A stretch of DNA of 42,511 bases from Phenylobacterium sp. (GCF_004297125.1 NZ_SCVD01000009.1:1-42511); one strand, 5' to 3'; counted from the first letter of the stretch, positions 16,291 through 26,272 are shown. The notes: generated from the sequence alone by a model not told the origin. Program-made: numbers and translations.

Positions 16291-17322
16291 GTGCTGACCC
16301 TCGATCCCCCCACGGGGCCGGACCACGTCGTCGAGGATGTGGAGGAAGAACTGGCCGCCGCCTTGCCCGAAACGCAGGGCTCGCGGTTCTTCCCGATGCT
16401 CCAGCGCCTGGCCTGGCACCTGGTGGCCTTCGTGCTCCTGGGCGCGGCCGCCTACATCCTGTGGCGCGAATTCCACGAGATCAGCCTGGGCCAGATCGCC
16501 GGCGCCATGCGCGCCTGGGGCTGGGATTCGGTGCTGCTGGCGCTGGGCCTGTCGGCGACCAGCTTCCTGCTGATGGGCACGATCGAGTGGCTGGGGCTGC
16601 GCTGGGCGGGCGCCCGGATCGCCGTGCGCTCCGCCCTGGCCGGCTCGTTCATCGCCAGCGCCATCGCCCATAGCCTGGGGGCGAACCTGATCGTCTCGGG
16701 CGCCATCCGCGCGCGGTACTACGCCAAGCACGGGATCACGCTCCGGCAGGTGGCGGCCACCACTCTCTTCCACGGCTTCTCCTTCACCGTCGGCCTTTCC
16801 ACCCTGGCCGGCCTGGCGCTGCTGCTGGCCGGCAGCCAGAACATCGCCGCCGTGAGCCGGATCGCCAACCCGGTGGCGGACGGGCTGGGCGCCATCCTGC
16901 TGGCGGGCGTGGGCGCCTATGTCGTGCTCTGCGCCACCCTTCGCCGGCCGCTGCGAGGCTTCGGCCACAGCGTCAAGCTGCCATCGGTCCGGGTGGCCGC
17001 CGCCCAGCTCACCATCGGCGCGGTCGACAATGCGGTGGCCGCCGCGATCATCTGGGTGCTGCTGCCCTCCGGGGCGGTGGATTATTTCACCTTCGTCGGC
17101 GCCTATGCCCCGTCGGTGGTCGTCGGGCTGGTCAGCCACGTGCCGGGCGGCGTCGGGGTCTTCGAGGGCTCGATCTCGACCCTCCTCAGGGGCCTGGAGC
17201 CGGCCGGATTGGCCGCAGCCTTCCTTGGATATCGGCTGTTCTTCTTCGTGCTGCCGCTGCTAATCGCCGGCGTGGCGCTAGCCGCCGACACGGTCCGCGA
17301 ACGGCCCTCGAAAAAAATCTGA
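16291..17322 (+). CDS. Flippase-like integral membrane protein (UPF0104 / lysylphosphatidylglycerol synthase TM region family)
   Basis: 343-residue membrane protein with roughly eight hydrophobic segments from residue 38 to 335. It matches the YbhN/MprF-N-terminal flippase-like family, including the SLGANLIVSGAIRARYY segment and the VSHVPGGVGVFEGSI motif conserved in that family. It lacks the aminoacyl-transferase domain of full MprF. GTG at 16291 is the start in frame, preceded by GAGG about 8 bases upstream. Substrate unknown; lipid translocation is the family inference. Divergent from the BON gene. Confidence 0.86.
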   Translation: MLTLDPPTGPDHVVEDVEEELAAALPETQGSRFFPMLQRLAWHLVAFVLLGAAAYILWREFHEISLGQIAGAMRAWGWDSVLLALGLSATSFLLMGTIEWLGLRWAGARIAVRSALAGSFIASAIAHSLGANLIVSGAIRARYYAKHGITLRQVAATTLFHGFSFTVGLSTLAGLALLLAGSQNIAAVSRIANPVADGLGAILLAGVGAYVVLCATLRRPLRGFGHSVKLPSVRVAAAQLTIGAVDNAVAAAIIWVLLPSGAVDYFTFVGAYAPSVVVGLVSHVPGGVGVFEGSISTLLRGLEPAGLAAAFLGYRLFFFVLPLLIAGVALAADTVRERPSKKI

Positions 17323-17457
17323 AGAAATTTCTACCAAAGGGTGCAGCCGCTGCATCCGCGACGGCGAAGCCTGCGTAACTCCCTCGTCCGTGCATCTTCC
17401 ACCATTGGCGGACAAAGACGCGGCGGCGGCCCTGTTCCCCGACAACCGTCGCCGTAC

Positions 17458-17492
17458 GCCCCGGCCCCCGCCTCCCGTCGCGGGGCCGGGGC
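17458..17492. repeat. 11-bp GC-only perfect inverted repeat
   Basis: Arms GCCCCGGCCCC (17458-17468) and GGGGCCGGGGC (17482-17492) with a 13-base loop, in the 221-base gap between the flippase-like gene and the HAD gene. No T-tract follows on either strand. It may slow transcription or be a rho-dependent end. Confidence 0.5.
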
Positions 17493-17543
17493 GACCCTCA
17501 TGGGTCGTTCCCAGCCGGCCGATAGGGCGCTAGTGAACAGGCC

Positions 17544-18374
17544 ATGAGCCGCCCCCTCGCCGTCTTCGCCTACGATTTCGACGGCACGCTGGCCCGCGGC
17601 AACATGCAGGAGCACGCCTTCATCCCCGACGAACTGGGGATGAACCACGCCGATTTCTGGCGGGAGACCCAGGCGCTGGCCGAGGCGCAGCGCGGCGACG
17701 GCATCCTGGCCTACATGCACCTGATGCTGGAGAAGGCTCGGGAGAAGGGCCTCGAACTGACCCTGGACAGCTGGCGCAAGCGCGGCGCGGCCCTTCGGCT
17801 ATTTCCCGGCGTCGAGGAGTGGTTCGCGCGCCAGAACGCCCGGGCGGCCGCGCGCGGCCTCGACCTGCGCCACTTCATCATCTCGTCCGGCAACCGCGAG
17901 TTGATCGAAGGCTCGCCGATCGCCCATGAGTTCGAGCGGATCTACGCCTCGGCCTTCATGTTCAACGCGGCACAGGAGGCGGTGGGACCGGCGCTGGCCA
18001 TCAATTACACCAGCAAGACCCAGTACCTGTTCCGGATCAACAAGTGGACCCTGAACGAGTGGGACAACGACGGCATCAACGCCGTCCAGGCTGATCGCGA
18101 CCGCGCGGTGCCGTTCGAGCGGATCGCGTTCTTCGGCGACGGCCTCACCGACATCCCGGTCATGCGGGTGATGACGGATCATGGCGGCCATCCGGTGGCC
18201 GTGTACGACCCCGAGCGGCCGATCACCGAGGCCGCCGCCGCGCGATTGCTGGCGGACGGGCGGGCGCGCCTCGCGGCAGGGGGCGACTACCGCGAAGGCT
18301 CGGAGCTGGACACGCTGGCCGCCGAGCTGCTGAGCCAGATGGGCCGGGGCGTGCGCGCGGAGCTCTTCGCCTAG
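17544..18374 (+). CDS. HAD family phosphatase (phosphoserine phosphatase-like)
   Basis: 276-residue cytoplasmic HAD enzyme. Motif I DFDGTL (nucleophile D12 and D14), motif II ISSGN (about residue 113), motif III/IV FFGDGLTDIPVM (about 198-209). A helical cap lies between motifs I and II. It is a different HAD branch from CicA. Substrate cannot be told from sequence. ATG at 17544; only a weak AGG precedes it. The gene end overlaps the convergent nnr stop by 4 bases (18371-18374). Confidence 0.88.
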   Translation: MSRPLAVFAYDFDGTLARGNMQEHAFIPDELGMNHADFWRETQALAEAQRGDGILAYMHLMLEKAREKGLELTLDSWRKRGAALRLFPGVEEWFARQNARAAARGLDLRHFIISSGNRELIEGSPIAHEFERIYASAFMFNAAQEAVGPALAINYTSKTQYLFRINKWTLNEWDNDGINAVQADRDRAVPFERIAFFGDGLTDIPVMRVMTDHGGHPVAVYDPERPITEAAAARLLADGRARLAAGGDYREGSELDTLAAELLSQMGRGVRAELFA

Positions 18375-19816
18375 CGCTCGTCGTAGAGCCGGCGCAGGAC
18401 CGCGGGGGTCAGGCCCGGTAGATCTTCCGAGATCAGGCCGGGGCCATGCAGTTCGGCCGCCTCGGCATGGATCCAGGCGGCCGCGCAGGCCGCCTCGAAA
18501 CTCTCCATGCCCTGCGAGACCAGGCCGCCGATATAGCCGGCCAGGACGTCGCCCGAGCCGGCGGTGGCCAGCCACGGCGAGCCGTTGATGTTCACCGCCG
18601 CGCGGCCGTCCGGCGCGGCGATCACGGTGTCGGGGCCCTTCAGCAGCACCACGGCGCCGGCTTTCTCGGCCGCGCGGCGGGCGGCGGTGATGCGCTCCGG
18701 GGACGATTTCAGGAGACCGGGGAAAAGCCGCTCGAACTCCCCGGGGTGCGGGGTCAGGACGTCGTCGCGGTCGAGGACCGAGAACAGCTCCTCCGGGTCG
18801 TCGCGGAAGACGGTGATGGCGTCGGCGTCGATCACCAGGGCCGCGCCGGTGCGAGCCAGGGCCAGGACGTTCAACAGCGTGGTCTCGTTGACGCCCGCCG
18901 CGGGACCGATCACCGCAGCGTCGGCGCCGTCGGCGGCCTGTTCCAGCTCCAGATCGGTATCGAAGGGCTTCAGCATCACCGCTTCCAGGTGCGCGGCGTT
19001 GGCGGCCAGGGCGTCCTGGCCCGCGTAGACCGTGACGAGGCCGGCCCCGATACGCAGGCCGGCGCGGGCGGCCAGGCGGGCGGCCCCGGTGCTCCAGGCC
19101 TCGCCGCTGATCACCATCAGCCGGCCGCGGGCGTGCTTGTGGGAGGCCGCGCTCGGCCACGGGAAGCGTGGCAGCCAGAGATCGGGGCCGTTCTCGACGA
19201 TCTTGGACGCCGTCTCGCCCAGCCCGATGTCGGCCACGACCACTTCGCCGCAGAGGCTGCGGCCGGGCTCCAGCACGTGGCCGGGCTTGCGGGCGTGGAA
19301 GGTCACGGTGAGGCCGGCGCAGACCGCGGGACCCAGCGGCAGGCCGGTGTCGCCCGGTACCCCGCTGGGCACATCGACCGCGACCACCGTCCCGGGGCGG
19401 TTGCCCAACAGCGCCGTGACCCCGGCGGCGGCCCCATCCAGCGGGCGCGAGAGGCCGGCTCCGAACAGGGCGTCGATCACCAGCGCCCCGTCCAAGGCGC
19501 CGTTCAGCGGCTTCGTGGGGCCATCCCAGCGCGCGCTCATGGCCTGGGCGTCCCGGGTGGCGGGCTCGCCCAGCGCCCTCACCTCCACCGGCCAGCCCCG
19601 CTGCTTCAGCAGGCGGGCCACCACATAGCCGTCGCCGCCATTGTTGCCGGGGCCGCACAGGACAAGGGCCGGCTGGGGACGGAACCTCTGGACGACGGCG
19701 TCGGCCACGGCCCGGCCGGCCCGCTCCATCAGCTCGACGCCCGGGGTCCCCGCCTCGATGGCGGCCCGGTCGGCGGCGGCCATCTCGGCCACGGTCAGGA
19801 TGGGGCGCCCGCTCAA
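18371..19816 (-). CDS. nnr: Bifunctional NAD(P)H-hydrate epimerase / ADP-dependent dehydratase
   Basis: 481-residue repair enzyme. The N-terminal YjeF_N epimerase domain (about 1-210) contains VLCGPGNNGGDGYV and DALFGAGL. The C-terminal ribokinase-like dehydratase (about 220-481) contains VIGPAAG, LVIDADAI, LTPHPGEFERL and ATAGSGDVLAG. Together they repair damaged NAD(P)HX. TTG at 19816 is chosen because it overlaps the upstream gene's TGA (TTGA) and immediately precedes the family's usual first strand; no ATG fits. It is the last gene of a thiolase-like/histidine phosphatase/nnr operon. The gene is often written nnrE-nnrD or yjeF. Confidence 0.95.
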   Translation of the reverse strand: MSGRPILTVAEMAAADRAAIEAGTPGVELMERAGRAVADAVVQRFRPQPALVLCGPGNNGGDGYVVARLLKQRGWPVEVRALGEPATRDAQAMSARWDGPTKPLNGALDGALVIDALFGAGLSRPLDGAAAGVTALLGNRPGTVVAVDVPSGVPGDTGLPLGPAVCAGLTVTFHARKPGHVLEPGRSLCGEVVVADIGLGETASKIVENGPDLWLPRFPWPSAASHKHARGRLMVISGEAWSTGAARLAARAGLRIGAGLVTVYAGQDALAANAAHLEAVMLKPFDTDLELEQAADGADAAVIGPAAGVNETTLLNVLALARTGAALVIDADAITVFRDDPEELFSVLDRDDVLTPHPGEFERLFPGLLKSSPERITAARRAAEKAGAVVLLKGPDTVIAAPDGRAAVNINGSPWLATAGSGDVLAGYIGGLVSQGMESFEAACAAAWIHAEAAELHGPGLISEDLPGLTPAVLRRLYDER

Positions 19817-20382
19817 AGGACCCCCGTCGCGGCCTCGGCGCCCTTCTCGATCAGCCGCACGGTCTCGCCGTCGGTCTCCAGCACGGTGATCGAGGTATGG
19901 TCGGGCCGGAACGCCAGCACTTGGTCGACGCCCAGCAGCCGGGAGACGGCCGCGTTGATCGCCACATAGTGCGAGAAGACGGCGGTGTTCGCGCGCCGCG
20001 CCAGCGAGGCCACGATGTCGGTGCGCCAGGCGTCGTAGTCCATGTCGCCGTCGATGGCCGCCCAGGTCCCCTGGAACGCCTGGCGCAGCCATTCCGGCCG
20101 CGCCGCGCCGGTCAGGGACTTGGGCGTGGGGATCTCGCCCACTACCGGATCGATCTCCATCGCCACCCCCAGGGCCACCGCGGTCGGCTCGGCGGTCTCG
20201 CGGCAGCGGCGCAGGGGCGAGCTGACCACCAGGCCCGGGCGTTCCGCCTCGGGCCGCGACAGCAGCCAGTCGCGGGCGGCCCTCGCCTGCGTCCGTCCCG
20301 TCTCGTCCAGGCCCGGGTCGTCGTCGTGGCCGCCCCAGGTCGCCGAGGGTCGGCCGTGCCGGATCAGGTAGAGACGGGCCAT
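19813..20382 (-). CDS. Histidine phosphatase family protein (phosphoglycerate mutase-like)
   Basis: 189-residue protein. The catalytic motif is LIRHGRPSA (His at residue 9), with VVSSPLRRCRETA providing the second Arg, and FSHYVAINA (about residues 140-148) providing the second catalytic His. It is shorter than metabolic phosphoglycerate mutase and probably is a phosphatase of unknown substrate. ATG at 20382 lies 7 bases after the thiolase-like stop; the stop overlaps the nnr start by 4 bases, so one operon. Confidence 0.9.
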   Translation of the reverse strand: MARLYLIRHGRPSATWGGHDDDPGLDETGRTQARAARDWLLSRPEAERPGLVVSSPLRRCRETAEPTAVALGVAMEIDPVVGEIPTPKSLTGAARPEWLRQAFQGTWAAIDGDMDYDAWRTDIVASLARRANTAVFSHYVAINAAVSRLLGVDQVLAFRPDHTSITVLETDGETVRLIEKGAEAATGVL

Positions 20383-20389
20383 ATGAGGA

Positions 20390-21928
20390 TCAGTCCGGTG
20401 TGAAGATGTTGAGGTCGCCCTCCTGGGCGACCGTGCCTGTCCGTCCGATCTGCTCGCTCGCCTCGAGGCTGGCAAGGGTCTGCGGGTCGGATGGAGTGTT
20501 CGCGGCGAAGCGCCGGCCGTTCTCGTCGCGGCCGACGACGATGCCGAGGAAGGGTCCCTCGCGCTTGTGGATGACGGTGTAGGTCTCGATCACACCCCGC
20601 CCCTGCGGCGTTTCGATGACCTCGGGATGCGGCAGGCCGTCGATCTGGCGCTGCAGCACGGCCGGGTCCTCGCGTTCGAACGGCTTGTCCGGCGGCGTCG
20701 CGGAATAGATCCCGGTGGACTGCTTGGTCAGGTACCAGCCGTTGCCGGTGACCAGCCCATAGGCGGCCGGCTTTTCACGCAGCTTCTGCAGCATCACGGC
20801 GATGGAGTGCATGACGTAGTTGTTCCCCGGCCCCCCCGCGTAAGGCAGGCCGCCGGTGACCGTGAGGCCGCGCGGATCGTCCAGCGACAGGCCCAGCTCC
20901 TCGGCGCCCACCTCGACCGCCACCGGGAAGCACGAATAGAGGTCGATCAGGTCGATGTCGTCGAGACCCACCCCGGCCATCTCGAAGGCGCGCTTGCCCG
21001 TCAGCCGCATCGCAGGGCTGGAGTGGAAGTCCTGGCGGTCCAGCGGATACCAGAGGTCGGACGCGTCGGCGCAGCCGTGCAGATAGACCCACCTGTCCTC
21101 GGGCACGCCCAGTTCGCGGGCCTTCTTCACGCTGGCCACCAGCACGCCGGCGGACTGGTCCACCTCCATGATGGCGTTCAGCAGCTTCGGATAGGGAAAG
21201 CCGATCATCCGATTCTTCTCGGAGACCTCGACCAGCTCCTCGGGGCTCCGCTTCACGGGGAACCAGGCTTCGGGATTCTCGGCGGCGACCGCGCTGAACG
21301 CGGAAAACAGCTTGCCCATCCGCTGCTGGTGCTCGGCGATGGAGCGCCCGTCACGCGCCCGGAGCGCGTTCTCGAACAGCGGATAGATGTTGATCGGCCG
21401 GCTGATGCCGTGGCGGATCTCATAGGGCGTGCTGCCCGCACGCGGGTCGCCGACGCGCTGGGCCGGCTCCAGGCTCTCGTCCTCGACCGCCTTCCAGTCG
21501 TCGAAGCTCAGGCCCCTGGTGGCGCGCTTCATGGCCGAGCCCAGGAATTCACAGCCGACGGTCAGCGCCAGGTCGGTCTCGCCGCGGGCGATCCGTTCGG
21601 CCAGCATGTTGACCAGGTACTGGGGCGTGTTGCCGCCCATCTCGGAATAAACGCTCCAGCGCGGCGCGGCGCCGATCATCTTGGACAGCGTGGCCGGCGG
21701 GTTCGTGGCATGCGGGATCATCCCCCGCTTGGAGCCGGGAGCGTCGATCGTGAAGCCGACCACGGCCAGGCTGTCGACCCCGACCAGGCCCTTGGCGCCG
21801 ATTCCAGCGTCGGCCGCCGCACGTTCCGCCGCAATCTTCAGCAACGATGTCGGCGACGGCGAGGCGGCCGGATCGCCCCGGTACGTGAATTGGCCTGCTC
21901 CGATGAGCACCGGGGTCCGTTCGTCCAT
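20390..21928 (-). CDS. Thiolase-like protein (TLP1 type), acetyl-CoA acetyltransferase family
   Basis: 512-residue thiolase-fold protein. Residues about 1-410 follow the thiolase plan (VLIGAGQFTYRGD at the start, GLDDIDLIDLYSCFPVAVE, GGLPYAGGPGNNYV). The usual nucleophilic Cys of the VNxxCxSG motif is not present at the expected site; the segment reads YSEMGGNTPQ. A C-terminal extension of about 90 residues (YTVIHKREGPFLGIVVGRD onward) matches the additional C-terminal domain described for thiolase-like protein type 1. Thus it may bind CoA esters without normal thiolase chemistry. ATG at 21928. It heads the operon with the histidine phosphatase and nnr. Confidence 0.87.
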   Translation of the reverse strand: MDERTPVLIGAGQFTYRGDPAASPSPTSLLKIAAERAAADAGIGAKGLVGVDSLAVVGFTIDAPGSKRGMIPHATNPPATLSKMIGAAPRWSVYSEMGGNTPQYLVNMLAERIARGETDLALTVGCEFLGSAMKRATRGLSFDDWKAVEDESLEPAQRVGDPRAGSTPYEIRHGISRPINIYPLFENALRARDGRSIAEHQQRMGKLFSAFSAVAAENPEAWFPVKRSPEELVEVSEKNRMIGFPYPKLLNAIMEVDQSAGVLVASVKKARELGVPEDRWVYLHGCADASDLWYPLDRQDFHSSPAMRLTGKRAFEMAGVGLDDIDLIDLYSCFPVAVEVGAEELGLSLDDPRGLTVTGGLPYAGGPGNNYVMHSIAVMLQKLREKPAAYGLVTGNGWYLTKQSTGIYSATPPDKPFEREDPAVLQRQIDGLPHPEVIETPQGRGVIETYTVIHKREGPFLGIVVGRDENGRRFAANTPSDPQTLASLEASEQIGRTGTVAQEGDLNIFTPD

Positions 21929-22017
21929 GCTTCAAGCGCCTCCCAAACACGTTTCGCAGCGATCGTAGGCGCCGAACCCCGCCCCACAAGGCGATTTCCA
22001 GCGTGATCACTTTCTGA

Positions 22018-22506
<489 letters not shown>

Positions 22507-22542
22507 CCACCGAATAACGTCTTCAAGAAGGGGATTACCAGC

Positions 22543-23952
22543 ATGGCTTCCGCCAAAGACATCCTGAACATGATCAAGGAGAAGGACGTCAAATACGTCG
22601 ACGTCCGCTTCACCGACATCCGCGGGAAGATGCAGCACGTCACGTTCGACATCGACCTGGTCGACGACGAGTTCCTGACCGACGGCACCATGTTCGACGG
22701 CTCCTCGATCGCCGGCTGGAAGGCCATCAACGAGAGCGACATGAAGCTGCGTCCGGACCTGGACTCGGCGATCATCGACCCGTTCTACCAGCAGACCACG
22801 CTGGCGCTGTTCTGCGACGTGGTGAACCCCGACACGGGCACCCCCTACGACCGCGACCCGCGCTCCATCGCCAAGGCGGCGCTGACGTTCGTGAAGTCGT
22901 CGGGCATCGGCGACACCGTCTTCTTCGGCCCGGAAGCCGAGTTCTTCATCTTCGACGACGTGAAGTGGTCCACGGCCCCGCACGACACCAGCTACTCGTA
23001 CGACGCCAGCGAACTGCCGGTGAACTCGAAGAAGTCGTATGAGGAGGGCAACATGGGCCACCGCCCGGGCCCGAAGGGCGGCTACTTCCCGGTCAATCCG
23101 GTCGACAGCGCCCAGGACCTGCGCGGCGAGATGCTGGCCGTGATGGGCGAACTGGGCATGAAGCCCGAGAAGCACCACCACGAAGTGGCGCCGGCCCAGC
23201 ACGAGCTCGGCCTGAAGTTCGACACCATGATCGTCATGGCCGACCGCCTGCAGCTCTACAAGTACGTGATCCAGAACGTCGCCCACGCCTATGGCAAGAC
23301 CGCGACCTTCATGGCCAAGCCGATGTTCGGCGACAACGGATCGGGCATGCACGTCCACCAGTCGATCTGGGGCGACGGCAAGCCGCTGTTCGCCGGCGAC
23401 AAGTACGCGGGCCTCAGCCAGATGTGCCTGTGGTACATCGGCGGCATCATCAAGCACGCCAAGGCGATCAACGCCTTCTCGAACTCGACCACCAACTCCT
23501 ACAAGCGCCTGGTGCCCGGCTACGAAGCCCCGGTGAAGCTGGCATATTCGGCCCGCAACCGCTCGGCCTCGATCCGGATCCCGCACGTGGACAGCCCCAA
23601 GGGCAAGCGTCTGGAAGCCCGCTTCCCCGACCCGATGGGCAACCCCTACCTGACGTTCACGGCGCTGCTGATGGCCGGCATCGACGGGATCATCAACCAG
23701 ATCGATCCGGGCGCGCCCGCCGACAAGAACCTCTACGACCTGCCGCCCCGCGAGCAGAAGAAGATCCCCGAGGTCTGCGGCTCGCTGAAGGAAGCGTTGG
23801 AAAACCTCGACAAGGACCGCGCCTTCCTGAAGGCCGGCGGCGTCATGACCGATGACTTCATCGACGCCTACATCGAGCTGAAGATGGAAGAGGTCATGCG
23901 CCTCGCCCTTCACCCGCACCCGGTCGAATTCGACATGTACTACAAGTGCTAG
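22543..23952 (+). CDS. glnA: Glutamine synthetase type I
   Basis: 469-residue dodecameric enzyme converting glutamate and ammonia to glutamine. Typical GS-I features: [10 protein letters not shown] near residue 50, [12 protein letters not shown] with metal-binding Glu near 130, [11 protein letters not shown] (about 211-221), and [16 protein letters not shown] with the catalytic region near 262-277. The adenylylation Tyr lies in KNLYDLPP (Y398), so GlnE control is expected. ATG at 22543 with an AAGAAGGGG ribosome site. Ends in a strong intrinsic terminator. Confidence 0.99.
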   Translation: MASAKDILNMIKEKDVKYVDVRFTDIRGKMQHVTFDIDLVDDEFLTDGTMFDGSSIAGWKAINESDMKLRPDLDSAIIDPFYQQTTLALFCDVVNPDTGTPYDRDPRSIAKAALTFVKSSGIGDTVFFGPEAEFFIFDDVKWSTAPHDTSYSYDASELPVNSKKSYEEGNMGHRPGPKGGYFPVNPVDSAQDLRGEMLAVMGELGMKPEKHHHEVAPAQHELGLKFDTMIVMADRLQLYKYVIQNVAHAYGKTATFMAKPMFGDNGSGMHVHQSIWGDGKPLFAGDKYAGLSQMCLWYIGGIIKHAKAINAFSNSTTNSYKRLVPGYEAPVKLAYSARNRSASIRIPHVDSPKGKRLEARFPDPMGNPYLTFTALLMAGIDGIINQIDPGAPADKNLYDLPPREQKKIPEVCGSLKEALENLDKDRAFLKAGGVMTDDFIDAYIELKMEEVMRLALHPHPVEFDMYYKC

Positions 23953-23976
23953 TCGGCGAAAGTTGACCTGAGATCG

Positions 23977-24009
23977 GGGCCGCGGCGCAAGCTGCGGCCC
24001 TTTTCTTTT
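23977..24009 (+). terminator. Intrinsic terminator of glnBA
   Basis: Ten-bp stem (GGGCCGCGGC, 23977-23986, with GCTGCGGCCC, 23991-24000, one G-U pair), GCAA tetraloop, followed directly by TTTTCTTTT. It begins 24 bases after the glnA stop and is the clearest intrinsic terminator in the window. Confidence 0.93.
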
Positions 24010-24034
24010 GCCCGAGCGGGCCCACCTTGACCGT

Positions 24035-24277
24035 ATGGACGGCTGGCTGGGCTATCTGATCGGTCTGGGCGCGCTCCTCGTGCTGGCGCCGCTGGGGGCA
24101 TGGCTGGGCCGCAGGCATGGCCGCAGCGTCAAGGGCGCGGCCGGTCTCGCCTTCGTCATGCTGGGCTTCGGACAGGTCATGGATCCGCCGCCGCAGCGCG
24201 TGATGGAGGCGGCCGCACGGCAGGAAAACGACGACGACGAGAGCGGCGAGCCCAAAGATCCGCCGCCCGGCCATTGA
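24035..24277 (+). CDS. Small membrane protein, unknown function
   Basis: 80-residue protein with one strong hydrophobic segment (about residues 5-20, WLGYLIGLGALLVLAPLGAW), a basic loop RRHGRSVKG, a second weaker hydrophobic helix (about 33-46) and an acidic C-terminal tail (ENDDDESGEPKDPPP). ATG at 24035 is preferred over an earlier in-frame ATG at 24008, which lies inside the terminator T-tract. No family recognised. Confidence 0.65.
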   Translation: MDGWLGYLIGLGALLVLAPLGAWLGRRHGRSVKGAAGLAFVMLGFGQVMDPPPQRVMEAAARQENDDDESGEPKDPPPGH

Positions 24278-24302
24278 GCCCCGCCCCGGACAGGTTCTAG
24301 AA

Positions 24303-24330
24303 ATGCCCCAGTCGTTTCCTGTCGGGGCAT
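24303..24330 (+). promoter_or_regulatory. Leader hairpin in front of the M61 peptidase gene
   Basis: Perfect arms ATGCCCC (24303-24309) and GGGGCAT (24324-24330), 14-base loop. The only GGGG able to act as ribosome site for the TTG start (24335) lies in the 3' arm. A CCCTTT follows, so it could instead be a weak terminator of the upstream gene. Confidence 0.4.
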
Positions 24331-24334
24331 CCCT

Positions 24335-26272
24335 TTGAAATCAGCGTTCTTTGCCGCCGTCGCGACGCTCGCCGTCGCCTCCCCTCTCCACGCCCAGCCG
24401 TCCGAAGGCCCGCAGCCACTGCCGATGCCGGCGCCGATCGCCACGCCGCGCGACGTGGCCTATCCGGCCGGGACGCTGAAGCTGGAGGTGGACGCCACCG
24501 ACCTCGAGCGGCGGATCTTCCGGGTGCGGCAGACCATCCCGATCGTGGGCGGCGGACCGCTCACCCTGCTCTATCCGCAGTGGGTCCCGGGCGGCCACTC
24601 GCCGCGCAACGCCCTGCACAACATGGCCGGGCTGGTGGTGAAGGCGAACGGCAAGGTCGTGCCCTGGATGCGAGACCCCGTGCAGGTGTTCGCCTTCCAC
24701 CTGAGCCCGCCCGAGGACGCCAGGTCGCTGGAGATCGAGTTCCAGTACCTGTCGCCCACGGCGGGCGACCAGGGCCGGGTGGTGATGACGCCTGAGATGC
24801 TGAACGCCCAGTGGCTGAACCTGGCGTTCTACCCGGCCGGCTACTTCACCCGCCGCATCCAGATCGACGCGGCGATCAAGCTGCCCGAGGGCTGGGGCTA
24901 CGGCACGGCGCTGGAAGCCGAGGGCGTCGACAAGGGCTGGACGCGGTTCAAGACCGTCGATTTCGACACCCTGATGGACTCGCCGATGTTCGCGGGCCGC
25001 TACTTCAAGCGCTACGATCTGGACACCAGCGGCAAGTCGCCCGTGCGCCTGAACATCGTGGCCGACCGGCCCGAACTGCTGGCCGCCACGCCGGAACAGA
25101 TCGAGCAGCACCGCGAACTGGTCCGTCAGGCCGACAGGCTGTACGGCGCGCGGCACTTCAACCACTACGACTTCCTGCTGGCCCTCACCGACCGGATGGG
25201 CGGCATCGGCCTGGAGCACCACCGCTCGTCCGAGAACGGTACGGATCCGGAATATTTCATCGACTGGGCCAAGAACGCGCCGTCCCGCAACCTGCTGCCG
25301 CACGAGTACAACCACTCCTGGGACGGCAAGTACCGGCGCCCGGCCGACCTCTGGACGCCGAACTACAACGTTCCCATGCGCGACAGCCTGCTGTGGGTCT
25401 ACGAGGGCCAGGACCAGTACTGGGGCTTCGTGCTGGGCGCCCGCTCGGGCCTGGTGAGCAAGCAGCAGACGCTGGACGCGCTGGCCATGACCGCGGCGAC
25501 CTACACCGAGGGCCGGCCGGGCCGCGAATGGCGTTCGGTCGAAGACACCACCAACGACCCGATCATCGCCGGGCGCCGGCCGATCCCCTGGACCAGCTGG
25601 CAGCGCAGCGAGGACTATTACTCGGAAGGCCAGCTCATCTGGCTGGATGCCGACACCCTGATCCGCGAGAAGACCGGGGGGAAGAAGTCGCTGGACGACT
25701 TCGGCCGCGCGTTCTTCGGCGTCAACGACGGCGACTGGAAACAGCCCCTGACCTACACCTTCGAGGATGTGGTCAAGACGCTGAACACGGTGCTGCCCTA
25801 CGACTGGGCCACATTCCTCGACACCCGCGCCCGGCGCGTGGCGCCCGCCTACCCGCTCGATGGCCTGGCGCGCGGCGGCTACCGGCTGGTCTACGCCGAC
25901 AAGCCGACCGACTACTGGAAGGACAACGAGGCCAACCGGAAGATCGTCGACCTCACCTACTCCCTGGGCCTGGTGCTGAACCGCGAGGCCACGATCACCG
26001 GCGTGCTCTGGGACGGGCCGGCGTTCAAGGCGGGCCTGACGATGGGCGACAAGATCCTGGCCGTGAACGGCATCGCCTACGACACCGACCGCCTGAAGGA
26101 GGTGATCACCGCGGCGAAGGGCGGCAAGGAGCCGATCACCCTGATCGTCAAGGACGGCGACCACTTCAAGGTGCAGGCCATCAGCTACAACGGCGGCCTT
26201 CGCTATCCGCGCCTTGAGCGCATCGAGGGCAAGCCCGACCTGCTGACGAAGATCTACGACCCGCTGAAATAG
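24335..26272 (+). CDS. Exported M61 family aminopeptidase with PDZ domain
   Basis: 645-residue metallopeptidase of the glycyl aminopeptidase family. The TTG start at 24335 opens a signal peptide (KSAFFAAVATLAVASPLHA, cleavage near residue 20); no ATG fits. The zinc site is LPHEYNHSW (H323, E324, H327) with the third ligand E357 in VYEGQDQYW. An N-terminal beta domain (about 40-220) precedes it, and a C-terminal PDZ domain (about 555-625, GVLWDGPAFKAGLTMGDKIL) may aid substrate binding. It probably acts in the periplasm on peptides with small N-terminal residues. It is preceded by a hairpin that may control translation. Confidence 0.92.
   Translation: MKSAFFAAVATLAVASPLHAQPSEGPQPLPMPAPIATPRDVAYPAGTLKLEVDATDLERRIFRVRQTIPIVGGGPLTLLYPQWVPGGHSPRNALHNMAGLVVKANGKVVPWMRDPVQVFAFHLSPPEDARSLEIEFQYLSPTAGDQGRVVMTPEMLNAQWLNLAFYPAGYFTRRIQIDAAIKLPEGWGYGTALEAEGVDKGWTRFKTVDFDTLMDSPMFAGRYFKRYDLDTSGKSPVRLNIVADRPELLAATPEQIEQHRELVRQADRLYGARHFNHYDFLLALTDRMGGIGLEHHRSSENGTDPEYFIDWAKNAPSRNLLPHEYNHSWDGKYRRPADLWTPNYNVPMRDSLLWVYEGQDQYWGFVLGARSGLVSKQQTLDALAMTAATYTEGRPGREWRSVEDTTNDPIIAGRRPIPWTSWQRSEDYYSEGQLIWLDADTLIREKTGGKKSLDDFGRAFFGVNDGDWKQPLTYTFEDVVKTLNTVLPYDWATFLDTRARRVAPAYPLDGLARGGYRLVYADKPTDYWKDNEANRKIVDLTYSLGLVLNREATITGVLWDGPAFKAGLTMGDKILAVNGIAYDTDRLKEVITAAKGGKEPITLIVKDGDHFKVQAISYNGGLRYPRLERIEGKPDLLTKIYDPLK

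Noticed and set aside
17341..17547. A 68-codon open frame before the HAD gene
   Set aside because: No ribosome site, composition unlike the neighbouring proteins, and it runs through the GC-only palindrome.
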